A program made the translations under genes and the position numbers. From NCBI GenBank assembly GCA_903905655.1, contig CAIVHG010000056.1:1-64000 (forward strand): a stretch of 64,000 nucleotides of DNA. The letters are read 5' to 3'. The notes below the pieces were generated by a model that saw nothing but the letters and a program-made list of their open reading frames with translations, had not been told where the DNA came from and searched no databases. This DNA is from an uncultured beta proteobacterium. Its GTDB lineage: Bacteria; Pseudomonadota; Gammaproteobacteria; Burkholderiales; SG8-41. This document shows positions 27,716-36,087 of the stretch, piece by piece (within the stretch, counting starts at the first letter, position 1; every line of letters begins with the position of its first letter).

Positions 27716-28374
27716 CAGGGCTGCCTCACCGGTTGCTCATCGCACAGCAGCGAAACCCTGAAATCGACCATCTGCGCGTTGGCAGAAGTCCGCAGGTTGG
27801 TGGAAAGCAAACGCACGTCCGTAACCCCCGGCTGCCGCCCCAGCGCACGAATGTATTCCGCTACCAGCAAATGACTGAGCGCGTGACCGCTCAACTCCAC
27901 ACGCTGTTCGAATCCGCGGCTTTGCCCGGGCGCGCCGGGAGCCACAGCGTTCGTGGACGCCGCAGCTGCCGCACCTGGAGCCCCTTCGGAATTGCCTGCG
28001 ACGCCCACCTCGCTGCGGTAATAGCGGATCGCATCGAACCAGACCCCGCTCTGATATGCCGCGTCGAGAGCGTTGAACAGCCGGGGCAGGCGATTGCGCC
28101 CCCGCAGGTCCTCCAGCGCCTTCAACTTCCTCTCGACCGTCTGTATCTGCTGCCGGTAATCGTCGGCACTGGATTTCGCCTGCACCAGCGTCCGGCTTTC
28201 GGTCTCGAGGCGCTGTGCTGCGCGGCTCTCGGTCTGAATGCCCCACCCCACGAGCAGGCGCGCCAATGCCACGAGGCACACCAGCGCGGCCACGGCGATG
28301 CCGAACCACTTCATGCGGCGCCTGAGAATCTGGGCGCGCAGGTAGCTCTCAGGAATCAGGTTGAAATCGGCCAT
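27715..28374 (-). CDS. PilN-like inner membrane protein
   Basis: A 219-residue protein starting with the typical PilN N-terminus (MADFNLIPESYLRAQ), which in known systems docks into PilM. One membrane helix (WFGIAVAALVCLVALARLLVGW) follows, then a coiled coil (about residues 50-95) and a periplasmic domain containing an Ala/Pro-rich insert. The start overlaps the PilM-like gene by 19 bases, and the stop overlaps the PilO-like start (TGATG). It corresponds to the second MshI-type gene in MSHA loci. Confidence 0.85.
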   Translation of the reverse strand: MADFNLIPESYLRAQILRRRMKWFGIAVAALVCLVALARLLVGWGIQTESRAAQRLETESRTLVQAKSSADDYRQQIQTVERKLKALEDLRGRNRLPRLFNALDAAYQSGVWFDAIRYYRSEVGVAGNSEGAPGAAAAASTNAVAPGAPGQSRGFEQRVELSGHALSHLLVAEYIRALGRQPGVTDVRLLSTNLRTSANAQMVDFRVSLLCDEQPVRQP

Positions 28375-29504
28375 ATGTCCAGTGTGTTGCGCAAGGCGAG
28401 CCCAGTCGCCAGAACAATACCCGAAACTGACGCGACTTTCGAGAATTTATCCTTTTGGTCCTGCCGATGCGGAAATACCTTGAACGGATCGAGCACCTCG
28501 ACCGGAATCGAAAGCAGATTGCCGAGCATTTCGGCGAGGCCCGGGCAGCGCGCGATGCTGCCGATGAGATAGATCGCGTCCACGGTACGGCCGCGTGTCT
28601 TGGACCCGACATAGATCAGCGTCTTGCGGATCTCGGCCGCCAACGCCGTGAATTCAGGATGCAGCACCTCGCGCAGCGCCTGCGTAATGTCGTGCTCGGC
28701 GTCATTCGCGTTATCCGCTGCGAATCCGTACTTGAACAGCAATTGCCGCGCCTCGTTATCAGCCATCTCCAGCAGCGTCGACACTCGCGAGACCAGGCGT
28801 TGCTGCGAAAATTCGATGCCGCGGTCGAGCATCAGGCGCCGCCCCCACACGACCGTCAGATAGCTGGCTGACGTGCCGAAATTGATCAGTAGCTGGCTGG
28901 GAGGAAACTGCACATTGTCACGAATGACCCACGACATCAGGCGCGTCAGCGCAATCGGCCCGATGTCGAGCACGTCTATGCGCAATCCAGCGCCCGACAA
29001 GAGATCGAGATACGCCGTTACCTGCTTGCGGTCGGCCATTGCTACGATCGCTTCTTTCTGCTGATCGCGCACATTCTCCTGCCGCACCTGCAGCCAATCG
29101 ACCAGCACTCCGTCGGGACTGGCATTCATGCGCTCGCGCATTTCGCGCATGATGGCCTCCGCGTCAGACTCGCCCTTGGTCACACTGTAATTCACCAGCT
29201 GGATCTTGACCTGGTTACCGGGCATGCACGCGACCACGCGCTTGCCCTTGAACGGCTGCCCGTCCAGAGCGCGCTGCACTAGTGTCTTTAGTTCCTGGGG
29301 ACGTTCTTGCAAATCTGCCAGCGGACAACCATATTCGAGCGCAACGGCGGCACGGATTGCAGGCGTGCGTCCAGCGCTGCGCTGCATTTGCACCATGGAC
29401 AGGTGATGCGTCCCCATGTGCAAGCCAATGGGAAAGGTCTCTGCCCGGCCGGCGGATACCCAGCCGCGGATGCGGTTAAGTAGCTGCAAGGGTAACTTCA
29501 TCAT
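28356..29504 (-). CDS. PilM/MshI-like actin-fold pilus assembly protein
   Basis: Cytoplasmic 382-residue protein with the actin/FtsA-like fold, which would form the inner ring linking the ATPase to PilN. Recognisable segments include IGLHMGTHHLSMVQM (phosphate-1-like), LLINFGTSASYLTVVWG (phosphate-2-like) and IYLIGSIARCPGLAEML (adenosine-like). It overlaps the GGDEF gene by 29 bases at its start and the PilN-like gene by 19 at its end, suggesting tight translational coupling. Confidence 0.86.
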   Translation of the reverse strand: MMKLPLQLLNRIRGWVSAGRAETFPIGLHMGTHHLSMVQMQRSAGRTPAIRAAVALEYGCPLADLQERPQELKTLVQRALDGQPFKGKRVVACMPGNQVKIQLVNYSVTKGESDAEAIMREMRERMNASPDGVLVDWLQVRQENVRDQQKEAIVAMADRKQVTAYLDLLSGAGLRIDVLDIGPIALTRLMSWVIRDNVQFPPSQLLINFGTSASYLTVVWGRRLMLDRGIEFSQQRLVSRVSTLLEMADNEARQLLFKYGFAADNANDAEHDITQALREVLHPEFTALAAEIRKTLIYVGSKTRGRTVDAIYLIGSIARCPGLAEMLGNLLSIPVEVLDPFKVFPHRQDQKDKFSKVASVSGIVLATGLALRNTLDIWPIST

Positions 29505-30699
29505 TCTTGTCCTTCCGGGCCGCGCTCATCTCGACCACTGAGCCGGGGCCCTTTGCCTTTGCCGTCTGCAATGCCTGGTCCGCAAGCGCGTATGCGTCCC
29601 TCAGCGAAACCTCTAACCCCGGCGGCACGCGCCCTACGCCTATGCTGACGCTCGCCAACTCGGGCGCATCCGGGCGCTTCTCGTGGCGCCGATCGAGTGC
29701 GCCGGACACTCGATTCGTGCGCTGCGAAGCATCCTCCCCCAGCAGCAGCATGACAAACTCGTCCCCGCCGACACGAACCACGTAGTCATCGGGACCGCAC
29801 GCCGCTTCCAACACCTCCACCAGTCGTTTCAGCACGCGGTCTCCGTGCAGGTGGCCGAAAGTGTCGTTGAAGTGCTTGAACTTATCCACGTCCACATTGC
29901 ACACACAATACCCCTGCCCGGCAAGCTGGTAACGCGCAAGGACATCGTTGCAGCGTTCCTCGAAGAAACGGCGGTTCCACGCACCGGTCAGCCCATCCTG
30001 CATGGCGCTGAGGTCGAGCTTCTCGTTCGAGCGCGTCAGTTGAAAGCGCGCCTCCAGATGCTCTTTGCGCACGGCGGTGGCGCGCCACACCAAAGCCAGC
30101 GCGACCGACGCTGCGCTCACCATCAGGAACTGCAGCGTCCACAGTGCCTCAGTGGTGAACGGCCGCGCCGCGCGCAGTGTCGAGACAGTGAAGATCACGT
30201 ATACGACGCCGATGGTGATCAGCGCCTCGCGCACTCCCCAGGGGACCAGCGGCACCACCATGATCAGCAACACCAGGCTGCTGAAGAGTGTTGTGTTAAA
30301 ACTGCCAGAACGAAGTGCGAGCAGCGCAAAGGCAAGCGCGCCCACCGACAGCAGCACCATGCCCAGCACGTAGAACAACTGGGTGTCCGCGGTCTTCCTC
30401 AGCATTTTCGCCGACAGCGCCACGTGCAGCGCAAGCAACGCCAGCACCGCAAAGGTATACAAATAGCCTACGCCCAAGCCCAGCGCGAGTTGCAGCAGCG
30501 CGAATCCCGCCATCAGCAACATGCTCAGGATACCCAGCGTAAAGATCCCGTCCTCGGCTTCCTTGCGCATGACCAAACGCGCGAAGCGCGTCAGGTCTTC
30601 CGCGTCGAAGTCGGAGGACGACCAAATCTTGCGCAGCAATTTCAAGTCAGCCACCCACCGCATTGCGGGCAGCCCGCGAAAGCGCTCTGGCAGTTGCAT
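29476..30699 (-). CDS. Membrane diguanylate cyclase (GGDEF domain)
   Basis: A 407-residue protein that should make cyclic-di-GMP from GTP. The N-terminal half has five or six membrane helices (about residues 50-215) and no periplasmic sensor loop. The C-terminal domain begins DGLTGAWNRRFFEE, has DVDKFKHFNDTFGH for metal/substrate binding, and RVGGDEFVMLL as an intact active site; the RxxD inhibitory motif is not evident. Its end overlaps the PilM-like gene by 29 nt, so it is part of the pilus operon. A GGDEF gene here is not standard in MSHA loci and may feed the MshEN domain of the ATPase. Confidence 0.93.
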   Translation of the reverse strand: MQLPERFRGLPAMRWVADLKLLRKIWSSSDFDAEDLTRFARLVMRKEAEDGIFTLGILSMLLMAGFALLQLALGLGVGYLYTFAVLALLALHVALSAKMLRKTADTQLFYVLGMVLLSVGALAFALLALRSGSFNTTLFSSLVLLIMVVPLVPWGVREALITIGVVYVIFTVSTLRAARPFTTEALWTLQFLMVSAASVALALVWRATAVRKEHLEARFQLTRSNEKLDLSAMQDGLTGAWNRRFFEERCNDVLARYQLAGQGYCVCNVDVDKFKHFNDTFGHLHGDRVLKRLVEVLEAACGPDDYVVRVGGDEFVMLLLGEDASQRTNRVSGALDRRHEKRPDAPELASVSIGVGRVPPGLEVSLRDAYALADQALQTAKAKGPGSVVEMSAARKDKNDEVTLAAT

Positions 30700-30915
30700 A
30701 ACATGTGCATTGCAGCATCGGTCCTGATATCCGATTCATGGTTGCGCTTCCTGCTAAGCGCCGAAAGCGCCAAGTATTTTAACCCACCTGCCCGCAAGTC
30801 CGCCTGCGCGCCGTTTGGAACCACCATTTGCGGGACGGGACCATATGCCTCCGGCATCGACTCCATGAATCGCACGGTCGGAAACGTCGGTTCGGCAGCC
30901 ATTCTGGCAGCCCCT

Positions 30916-32496
30916 CTACTGATAGGTGATCACGAGTTGAGGCTGGTTTGCCGCAGTTGCATTTTCCCTGCTGGGTAGCGTCGGCTGGTCGCTCACGGTG
31001 GAGATCAGGATCACGCCGTAGTTGTTAGTGCTGCCTGCCACCCAGGATTTCACCAGCGCCGTCAGGTCCCAATAAATCCAGCCGGTGCTGAAGTTGGAGG
31101 CCGGCGGCGAGTTTCCGCTGGCCTCATCGGTCGCCATCGCTATGCTGGGAGTACTGTAGGTGCCGCCCGCGGTGGTCCACGCCGAAAAGCCGTTGCGTGT
31201 ATTGTAAGTGACGGCATTGCCGGGACTGCTGCCATTGGCCGTACCCTCGACCCAGGACTGGGTAATCGTATATGCGGAGATCGTCTTCGTATTGCCTGAG
31301 GGAGTGCCCATCGCGGTCGAATCCAGCCGCAGCTTCGCACTTTGTATGGTCGAGCCCGGCGGCACGCTGCTGAAGTCGAACTGTAGCAGCGTGCGGGTCT
31401 GTCGCACCCCGGAGTTATAGACGGACAGCGGCGTCGTCCCGCCAAAATTCTGCGTCACCGCCCCGCTGTCGATGTAGCTGTCGGCGCTCGGCGTCAGAGT
31501 CTGGGTGCAGGGCGCGAGATAGTTGAGCGCGAATGTAGGATGCAGCCCCCCAGAGCCGTCATCACTACTTGCATAATGGAGACTGTTGATGCTGCCGGTC
31601 GAAACACGCAGCCGCACGCCATAATTGGAATAGAGGGTGCCCATCCACGCCGCCGCTACATTCGTGAGATCCCAGCTGTTCCAGTTACTGAGCTGCGAAT
31701 AGTTGACGGTGACCAATGGCGCAGAATTGTAGCCAGTGCCCGACCAGGCGTTGACGCCATCGTAGGTGTTCCACGTCACGCCATCCGCCGTCCCGAATCC
31801 GGTTTTCGTCCCTTCCACCCAGTTGCTGGTGAGCAGATAAGCGCTGACCTTGACGCCCGCCCCCCCGGAATTCGTGGTCTGATACAGGGACAGGTTGGCA
31901 CCGGGCTGCAGCGCCGTCCCGTTGTACCAACCGACGATGCGGCTGCCTGCCGCGAGGCTGGATAGATCGAATCTCAGCAGCGCCTCGCTCCCGCTATCCA
32001 GCACCAGCCGATCGTCGGCACCGTAATTCCTGGTGGGCCTTGATGGGTCGACAGTGGCATCCTGACTGCTTCCCGGCCCGGGTTGCAGCGTGGCAGACTT
32101 TCTAGAAGACTGGAACACCAGCACGTTGGAGCGCGTGAGCGTGACTGCGGTGCCGTTGTATGTGCCGGTAGAGGTCAGCGTCAGCGTGGTGCCGGTCGCC
32201 TGATTGGCATATGCCGAATACGATGCGCCACCGAAATTGTTGTTTATGACTGGCGAACCCGAAACGGGAAACCCTCCCCCGCAGCCCTTCTGCTGCACTT
32301 GATAGTTTGCGGCCTGCAAACCGGCCTCGGCCGCATAACGCGCGCGGTCCACGTCGGACTGATTGGCAGTGATCGCGGCATTGGTGGCGCTGTCTCGGTT
32401 GAGCAGATACGCGATGGCGGCGATCATGCTCATCGCGAACACGACCGGCAGCAGCGTAAAGCCAAGCTGTCTCACGCGGCGTGCAGCGCCGTTCAC
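30916..32496 (-). CDS. Prepilin-like protein with two DNRLRE domains
   Basis: A 526-residue protein in the position of MshP/PilX. The N-terminus (RQLG/FTLLPVVFAMSMIAA) resembles a class III signal and pilin helix, but position 5 of the mature part is Pro instead of the usual Glu. Residues ~135-325 and ~330-526 are two beta-rich modules with SxDATVDPSRPTRNYG / SADSYIDSGAVTQNFGG openings, LLRFDLSS / LLQFDFSS and NYGVRL / NYGVIL features of DNRLRE repeats, which occur on extracellular proteins. This could be a pilus-tip adhesin. The start is GTG, overlapping the preceding prepilin stop (GTGA). Confidence 0.8.
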   Translation of the reverse strand: MNGAARRVRQLGFTLLPVVFAMSMIAAIAYLLNRDSATNAAITANQSDVDRARYAAEAGLQAANYQVQQKGCGGGFPVSGSPVINNNFGGASYSAYANQATGTTLTLTSTGTYNGTAVTLTRSNVLVFQSSRKSATLQPGPGSSQDATVDPSRPTRNYGADDRLVLDSGSEALLRFDLSSLAAGSRIVGWYNGTALQPGANLSLYQTTNSGGAGVKVSAYLLTSNWVEGTKTGFGTADGVTWNTYDGVNAWSGTGYNSAPLVTVNYSQLSNWNSWDLTNVAAAWMGTLYSNYGVRLRVSTGSINSLHYASSDDGSGGLHPTFALNYLAPCTQTLTPSADSYIDSGAVTQNFGGTTPLSVYNSGVRQTRTLLQFDFSSVPPGSTIQSAKLRLDSTAMGTPSGNTKTISAYTITQSWVEGTANGSSPGNAVTYNTRNGFSAWTTAGGTYSTPSIAMATDEASGNSPPASNFSTGWIYWDLTALVKSWVAGSTNNYGVILISTVSDQPTLPSRENATAANQPQLVITYQ

Positions 32497-33002
32497 TGCG
32501 TGCCCCCGCCGAGCCGCGTGCTCAGCGCCAGCGTCACCGTGTTCTTGCTAGTTGGGTCAGTCATGCTCAGCGTGAGATTCAGCGTGGGATCGTCGACCGC
32601 GCCTGTGTTAGACGGCGCCTGCACCGTAAACGAGGTCACATTGTTCGCGATGACTGTCGTTCCCGTGCAGGTGCTGTCGGCAGTGGTGGTTTCGATCAGC
32701 AGATTTCCAGACTTGAGGCAATACATTGTCGGCGCCAGCCAGTCGCCGCTGGTATTGGCGGCAGGAGTCGTGGACAACAGCTTTGGCGCGAGGCTGCTTG
32801 CCTTCGTCGCCATCCGCTGCAGCGCGAACGTGCCTTGATACGTAATCTCGTTCGTGCCACGCCCCGAAGTGTACGCGTCCAGTCCGAGCTTGACCAATGA
32901 GTTGAGCGCAGCGAGGATGATGGCGCCGATCACGACCGCGAACATGACTTCGATCAGCATCAGCCCACTTTGTTTAACCCGCGCCACCATCGTCACCACC
33001 AT
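32493..33002 (-). CDS. Minor prepilin, MshO-like
   Basis: A 169-residue type IV prepilin-like protein. The class III cleavage site is QSG/LMLIEVMFAVVIG, with Glu at mature position 5, followed by a hydrophobic helix. The rest is a small beta domain with one Cys pair (MYCLKSG and DSTCTGT). The track start at 33002 has no clear ribosome site; the ATG at 32990 leaves a 2-nt gap to the previous gene and gives a shorter leader, and it is equally plausible. It lies in a run of four prepilins. Confidence 0.85.
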   Translation of the reverse strand: MVVTMVARVKQSGLMLIEVMFAVVIGAIILAALNSLVKLGLDAYTSGRGTNEITYQGTFALQRMATKASSLAPKLLSTTPAANTSGDWLAPTMYCLKSGNLLIETTTADSTCTGTTVIANNVTSFTVQAPSNTGAVDDPTLNLTLSMTDPTSKNTVTLALSTRLGGGTQ

Positions 33003-33430
33003 TGACCGATCAGCGTGCTGAGCGCATTCGCGCTGCCGTCGGACTCGTAATACACCTGCACGTAGAGCAGTCCGGTATCATTGTTGCTGAGGCCATTGCT
33101 ACCCGTATCGAAGCGGTAGAGCACCACCACGCGGCGATTGGCGCTCCCCGCGGCATCGGAAAAAGTCGTGCTCACCGCGCTCGTCGTGTTGCCGCCGGCG
33201 GCATAGGTTTCCTTGTAGAGGTCGTAGAAAGGTTTGGCGAGCACCTCTTCCATCTTGGCGCGCAGCCCCACCTGCTGCGTCGCGATGGCACTCGAACTGC
33301 CCGCGACCCCCGACTGCAGCGCCTGCAGTGCCGGCACCAGCAATATGCCCAACAGCACGACGGAAAGCAACACCTCGACGTAGGCATAGCCGCTGCGGGC
33401 CAGGCTGCATTTTGAATCGGCGTACAACAT
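32993..33430 (-). CDS. Minor prepilin, MshD/PilV-like
   Basis: A 145-residue prepilin with cleavage site RSG/YAYVEVLLSVVLLGILLVPAL. The Glu5 and the PAL end of the hydrophobic helix match PilV/GspI-type minor pilins. The globular part contains a conserved-looking FYDLYKETYAAGG region, typical of type IV minor pilins in the MshD position. It sits between the MshC-like and MshO-like genes and slightly overlaps the latter if the longer start is used. Confidence 0.86.
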   Translation of the reverse strand: MLYADSKCSLARSGYAYVEVLLSVVLLGILLVPALQALQSGVAGSSSAIATQQVGLRAKMEEVLAKPFYDLYKETYAAGGNTTSAVSTTFSDAAGSANRRVVVLYRFDTGSNGLSNNDTGLLYVQVYYESDGSANALSTLIGQWW

Positions 33431-33439
33431 GAAGTGTGG

Positions 33440-34006
33440 TTAGGGCAGCGTGACGAGCCCGGTCACCTCGTTGAATAAAACCGTGGAACTCTGAGATCCG
33501 AGAGTCAACACCACGCCGCTGCCTGACTGCAGCACGCCCTCGAATCCGCCGTCCGAATACGCGTTGAACCGGTTCGGCTGGTTAACAGGACCGATGAGCA
33601 GCTGGTTGCGCGCGGAGCCGCCGGCCATGAACTTCGGCGTGACGGTCACTCCGCTGGAAAATGCTGAACCGTTGATGTTGAGATCGAGCGCGCGTTTGGT
33701 GAGCGGATCGGTCACGGCGCCCTGCGTGTTACCTGAAGAATTCGCCGTATATATCTTGAGGTGGCCGCTCGTGCTGCCGTCGATTAGGATATAGCCGCCG
33801 GTGCGGTTCGCCTCGGCGAGCGCAAAGCGCATCGCGTTCGCGACCTCCTCCGCCGCAGCATCGACCTTTTTCGAATCCGCCGTTGAAAAACGCGGCGCCG
33901 CCACTGCGGCGACGAGCGCGATGACTACCAGAGTGAAGAGAATTTCAACGAGCGCGTATCCCCGCGCCCGCTGCGACTGAACGCCCACGTCCCGCCGGAT
34001 TCCCAC
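33440..34006 (-). CDS. Minor prepilin, MshC/GspH-like
   Basis: A 188-residue prepilin with the site ARG/YALVEILFTLVVIALVAAVAAPRF. A beta-rich GspH-like body with NAMRFALAEANRTGGYILID follows, typical of MshC. The track start is a GTG 6 nt after the pilin stop; a second GTG 18 bases downstream is possible. No strong ribosome site separates the two. It is probably co-translated with the upstream pilin gene. Confidence 0.85.
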   Translation of the reverse strand: MGIRRDVGVQSQRARGYALVEILFTLVVIALVAAVAAPRFSTADSKKVDAAAEEVANAMRFALAEANRTGGYILIDGSTSGHLKIYTANSSGNTQGAVTDPLTKRALDLNINGSAFSSGVTVTPKFMAGGSARNQLLIGPVNQPNRFNAYSDGGFEGVLQSGSGVVLTLGSQSSTVLFNEVTGLVTLP

Positions 34007-34012
34007 GCGGGA

Positions 34013-34579
34013 TCAATGCGTGGAGTAGGCCTTGCCCTTGCTGTCGTTGGCGTTGCTGTTAATGACGATCTGGCCCGACTTCGTGTCGTAGGCCCAGCCG
34101 CCGGTGGCGGCAGCCGGCGTGATCGGCGCGCCAGTCGTGGTGATGGCGATCTCACTCGATGCCGATCCCTTGTTGTAGATGGGGTCGTTGGGTATGCCCT
34201 TGCGCAGGTAAGGCCCGTACTTGAATGTAGCCGTGTCGCCGATGCTGCATGTATTGCCGCTCGCATCGGATGCCATCAGCAGATGATCCATGAAGGCCTG
34301 GGCAGAGTTGATTGCCCCCGTGCCCTTGGTTGCGGCACAGCTGCCGCCATTGCTCGCGACGCTCCCAGGGTAAATGCTTCCGTGCTGCGCTTTGAACAGC
34401 TCGATTGCAGAACGCATCGCTGTGGAATTCGCATCCAGCGCCGCTTCCTGTGCATCCGTGGTCGAGGCTGTAAACTGAGGCACCACGATGGCTGCAAGGA
34501 TTGCAAGAATGACAACGACGACCAGCAACTCAACCAGCGTGAAACCGGCGCTTTTACTTTTCAGTATCCGTGAAAACAC
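34013..34579 (-). CDS. Type IV pilin, MSHA major-pilin-like
   Basis: Probable major pilin, 188 residues from the preferred start. The class III leader is followed by SAG/FTLVELLVVVVILAILAAIVVPQF, a canonical pilin/GspG N-terminus with Glu5. The body has SAIELFKAQHGSIYPG, as in MSHA pilins, and two Cys (GGSCAATK, GNTCSIGD) that could form a disulfide. There is no in-frame ATG. GTG at 34594 (track) has no ribosome site, while GTG at 34579 has GGGG 9 nt upstream and yields a normal 12-residue leader. It is first in the minus-strand operon, behind a sigma-70-like promoter. Confidence 0.85.
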   Translation of the reverse strand: MFSRILKSKSAGFTLVELLVVVVILAILAAIVVPQFTASTTDAQEAALDANSTAMRSAIELFKAQHGSIYPGSVASNGGSCAATKGTGAINSAQAFMDHLLMASDASGNTCSIGDTATFKYGPYLRKGIPNDPIYNKGSASSEIAITTTGAPITPAAATGGWAYDTKSGQIVINSNANDSKGKAYSTH

Positions 34580-34615
34580 AATCGCATACCCCACTGGTTT
34601 AAAAAGGTAATTTAA

Positions 34616-34644
34616 ATTCTAGGCGGTATTGAACCCGAATGCAA
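34616..34644 (-). promoter_or_regulatory. Candidate sigma-70 promoter of pilin operon
   Basis: On the minus strand TTGCAT, a 17-bp spacer and TAGAAT (5 of 6 to consensus) lie immediately upstream of the pilin gene, giving a predicted 5' leader of about 30 nt to the GTG at 34579. Confidence 0.45.
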
Positions 34645-34697
34645 CCACGGCCAGTGTCTTGCCGGCCCCCCCTCACCCTACTTCCAATCCCATCCCC

Positions 34698-34711
34698 GTG
34701 AAATATTTCAC
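34698..34711. promoter_or_regulatory. Perfect 14-bp palindrome, operator-like
   Basis: GTGAAATATTTCAC is a perfect palindrome in the 297-nt gap between the divergent pilin and pirin genes, about 55 bp upstream of the pilin -35 candidate. The arrangement fits a dimeric repressor or activator site. The rest of the gap shows no gene. Confidence 0.35.
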
Positions 34712-34876
34712 ATTAGGCGAAGGTTACCGATGATTCGGTGCTTGCCAGTATCAACCAGCACATGTTCACGGCATATGCAGGTGCAGCCCTCGCAAGGATA
34801 GGCGCGCGCGCACCGGCGCAGAGCGTTTTCGATGGCACGCCAGCACCACTGCGATCGCTCAATGGTATGCTTTCAC

Positions 34877-35896
34877 ATGGCCTCCAATCCCGTCATTTCT
34901 GTCAGCAAGCTCGACTTTCCCTGGGAAACCGCGGACCCTTTCCTGTTCTGCGTACACCACGACGATGCATACCCCCGGGGCAACGCGCAACTGGGGCCGG
35001 CGGCGGCGCTCGATGGCCGCGAACTCGGAAATGATTTCGCGGGCAAGGACGGCTGGCGCATGTATCACGGCATGACGGTGCCGGGTTTTCCCGCGCACCC
35101 GCACCGCGGCTTCGAAACCGTCACCATCGTGCGGCGCGGCCTGATCGATCATTCGGACTCTCTGGGCGCGACCGCGCGCTTCGGCGGCGGCGATGTGCAG
35201 TGGCTGACCGCCGGACGCGGCATCATGCATTCCGAGATGTTCCCGCTGCTCGACCAGGTGCATCCAAATCCGCTGGAGCTGTTTCAGATCTGGCTCAACC
35301 TGCCGGCGCTCGACAAGATGGCCGCGCCACATTTCACGATGTTCTGGTCAGAGAATATTCCGCGCCTGCTGTCCTCTGACACGCAGGGCCGCGCCACCGA
35401 GGTTGTATGCATCGCAGGACGCTTGGGCGAACTCACACCGTTGCCACCGCCGCCCAACTCGCGCGCCGCGCAGGCCGACTCCGATCTCGCGATCTGGACC
35501 ATCAGAATGAGTCCGCGGGCGCGCTGGACGCTCGCCGCTGCCAATAGCGCCGCAACACATCGGCGGCTTTATTTCTTCAACGGCAGCAACCTCACCATCG
35601 GCGGCACGCTGGTGCCGCTGTCATCGATGATCGACGTGCGTGCCGATGCTGGAATCGAATTGGTCAATGGCGACGGCATAGGCGAACTCCTGATGCTGCA
35701 GGGCAGGCCGCTCAACGAACCGGTCGCTCAATACGGGCCGTTCGTCATGAACACCGAAGCCGAGATAAAACAGGCGTTCGCCGATTTCCACGACACTCAG
35801 TTCGGCGGCTGGCCCTGGAATCGCAACGACCCAGTGCTGCCGCGCGAACAGCAGCGCTATGCGAAACACGCTGACGGCCGCGTCGAAACGCCGTAA
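34877..35896 (+). CDS. Pirin family cupin protein
   Basis: A 339-residue bicupin of the pirin family. The N-terminal cupin has FPAHPHRGFETVTIV and, further on, GRGIMHSEM, which together supply the His/His/His/Glu metal site expected for pirins (iron or other metal); some bacterial pirins show quercetinase activity. The opening PWETADPFLFCVHHDD is typical of a long proteobacterial pirin subgroup. I start at the ATG of MASNPVIS; an ATG 15 bases upstream is also in frame. It stands alone, divergent from the pilin operon. The physiological role is uncertain. Confidence 0.9.
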   Translation: MASNPVISVSKLDFPWETADPFLFCVHHDDAYPRGNAQLGPAAALDGRELGNDFAGKDGWRMYHGMTVPGFPAHPHRGFETVTIVRRGLIDHSDSLGATARFGGGDVQWLTAGRGIMHSEMFPLLDQVHPNPLELFQIWLNLPALDKMAAPHFTMFWSENIPRLLSSDTQGRATEVVCIAGRLGELTPLPPPPNSRAAQADSDLAIWTIRMSPRARWTLAAANSAATHRRLYFFNGSNLTIGGTLVPLSSMIDVRADAGIELVNGDGIGELLMLQGRPLNEPVAQYGPFVMNTEAEIKQAFADFHDTQFGGWPWNRNDPVLPREQQRYAKHADGRVETP

Positions 35897-35900
35897 CGGT

Positions 35901-35917
35901 CCGCCGCTCGTCGGCGG
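35901..35917. terminator. Small hairpin after pirin gene
   Basis: A 6-bp GC stem (CCGCCG / CGGCGG, loop CTCGT) starts 4 nt after the pirin stop codon. There is no U-tract, so it is weak. Confidence 0.25.
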
Positions 35918-36087
35918 CGAGTGAAATCACCGTGTCATAGTAGCTTCAACCCATGAGATATCTGCGCTCTGCTTGCTGAGGACAGCGGACAGCGTGATTA
36001 CTTGCATTGATTGACCCTATACCGGCTTGCGCTTCCTCAGAAACGGTATAATCTACGCGTCTAGCTTTGCCGGAACCTGGCGCCACG

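Noticed and set aside
30642-30902. 86-aa minus-strand ORF before the GGDEF gene
   Set aside because: It overlaps the cyclase start in another frame, has no ribosome site and no recognisable motif.
34630-34660. Sigma-54-like motif (TGGCC...TTGCA) upstream of the pilin gene
   Set aside because: The GG-to-GC distance is two bases too short for a sigma-54 promoter; the sigma-70-like pair fits better.
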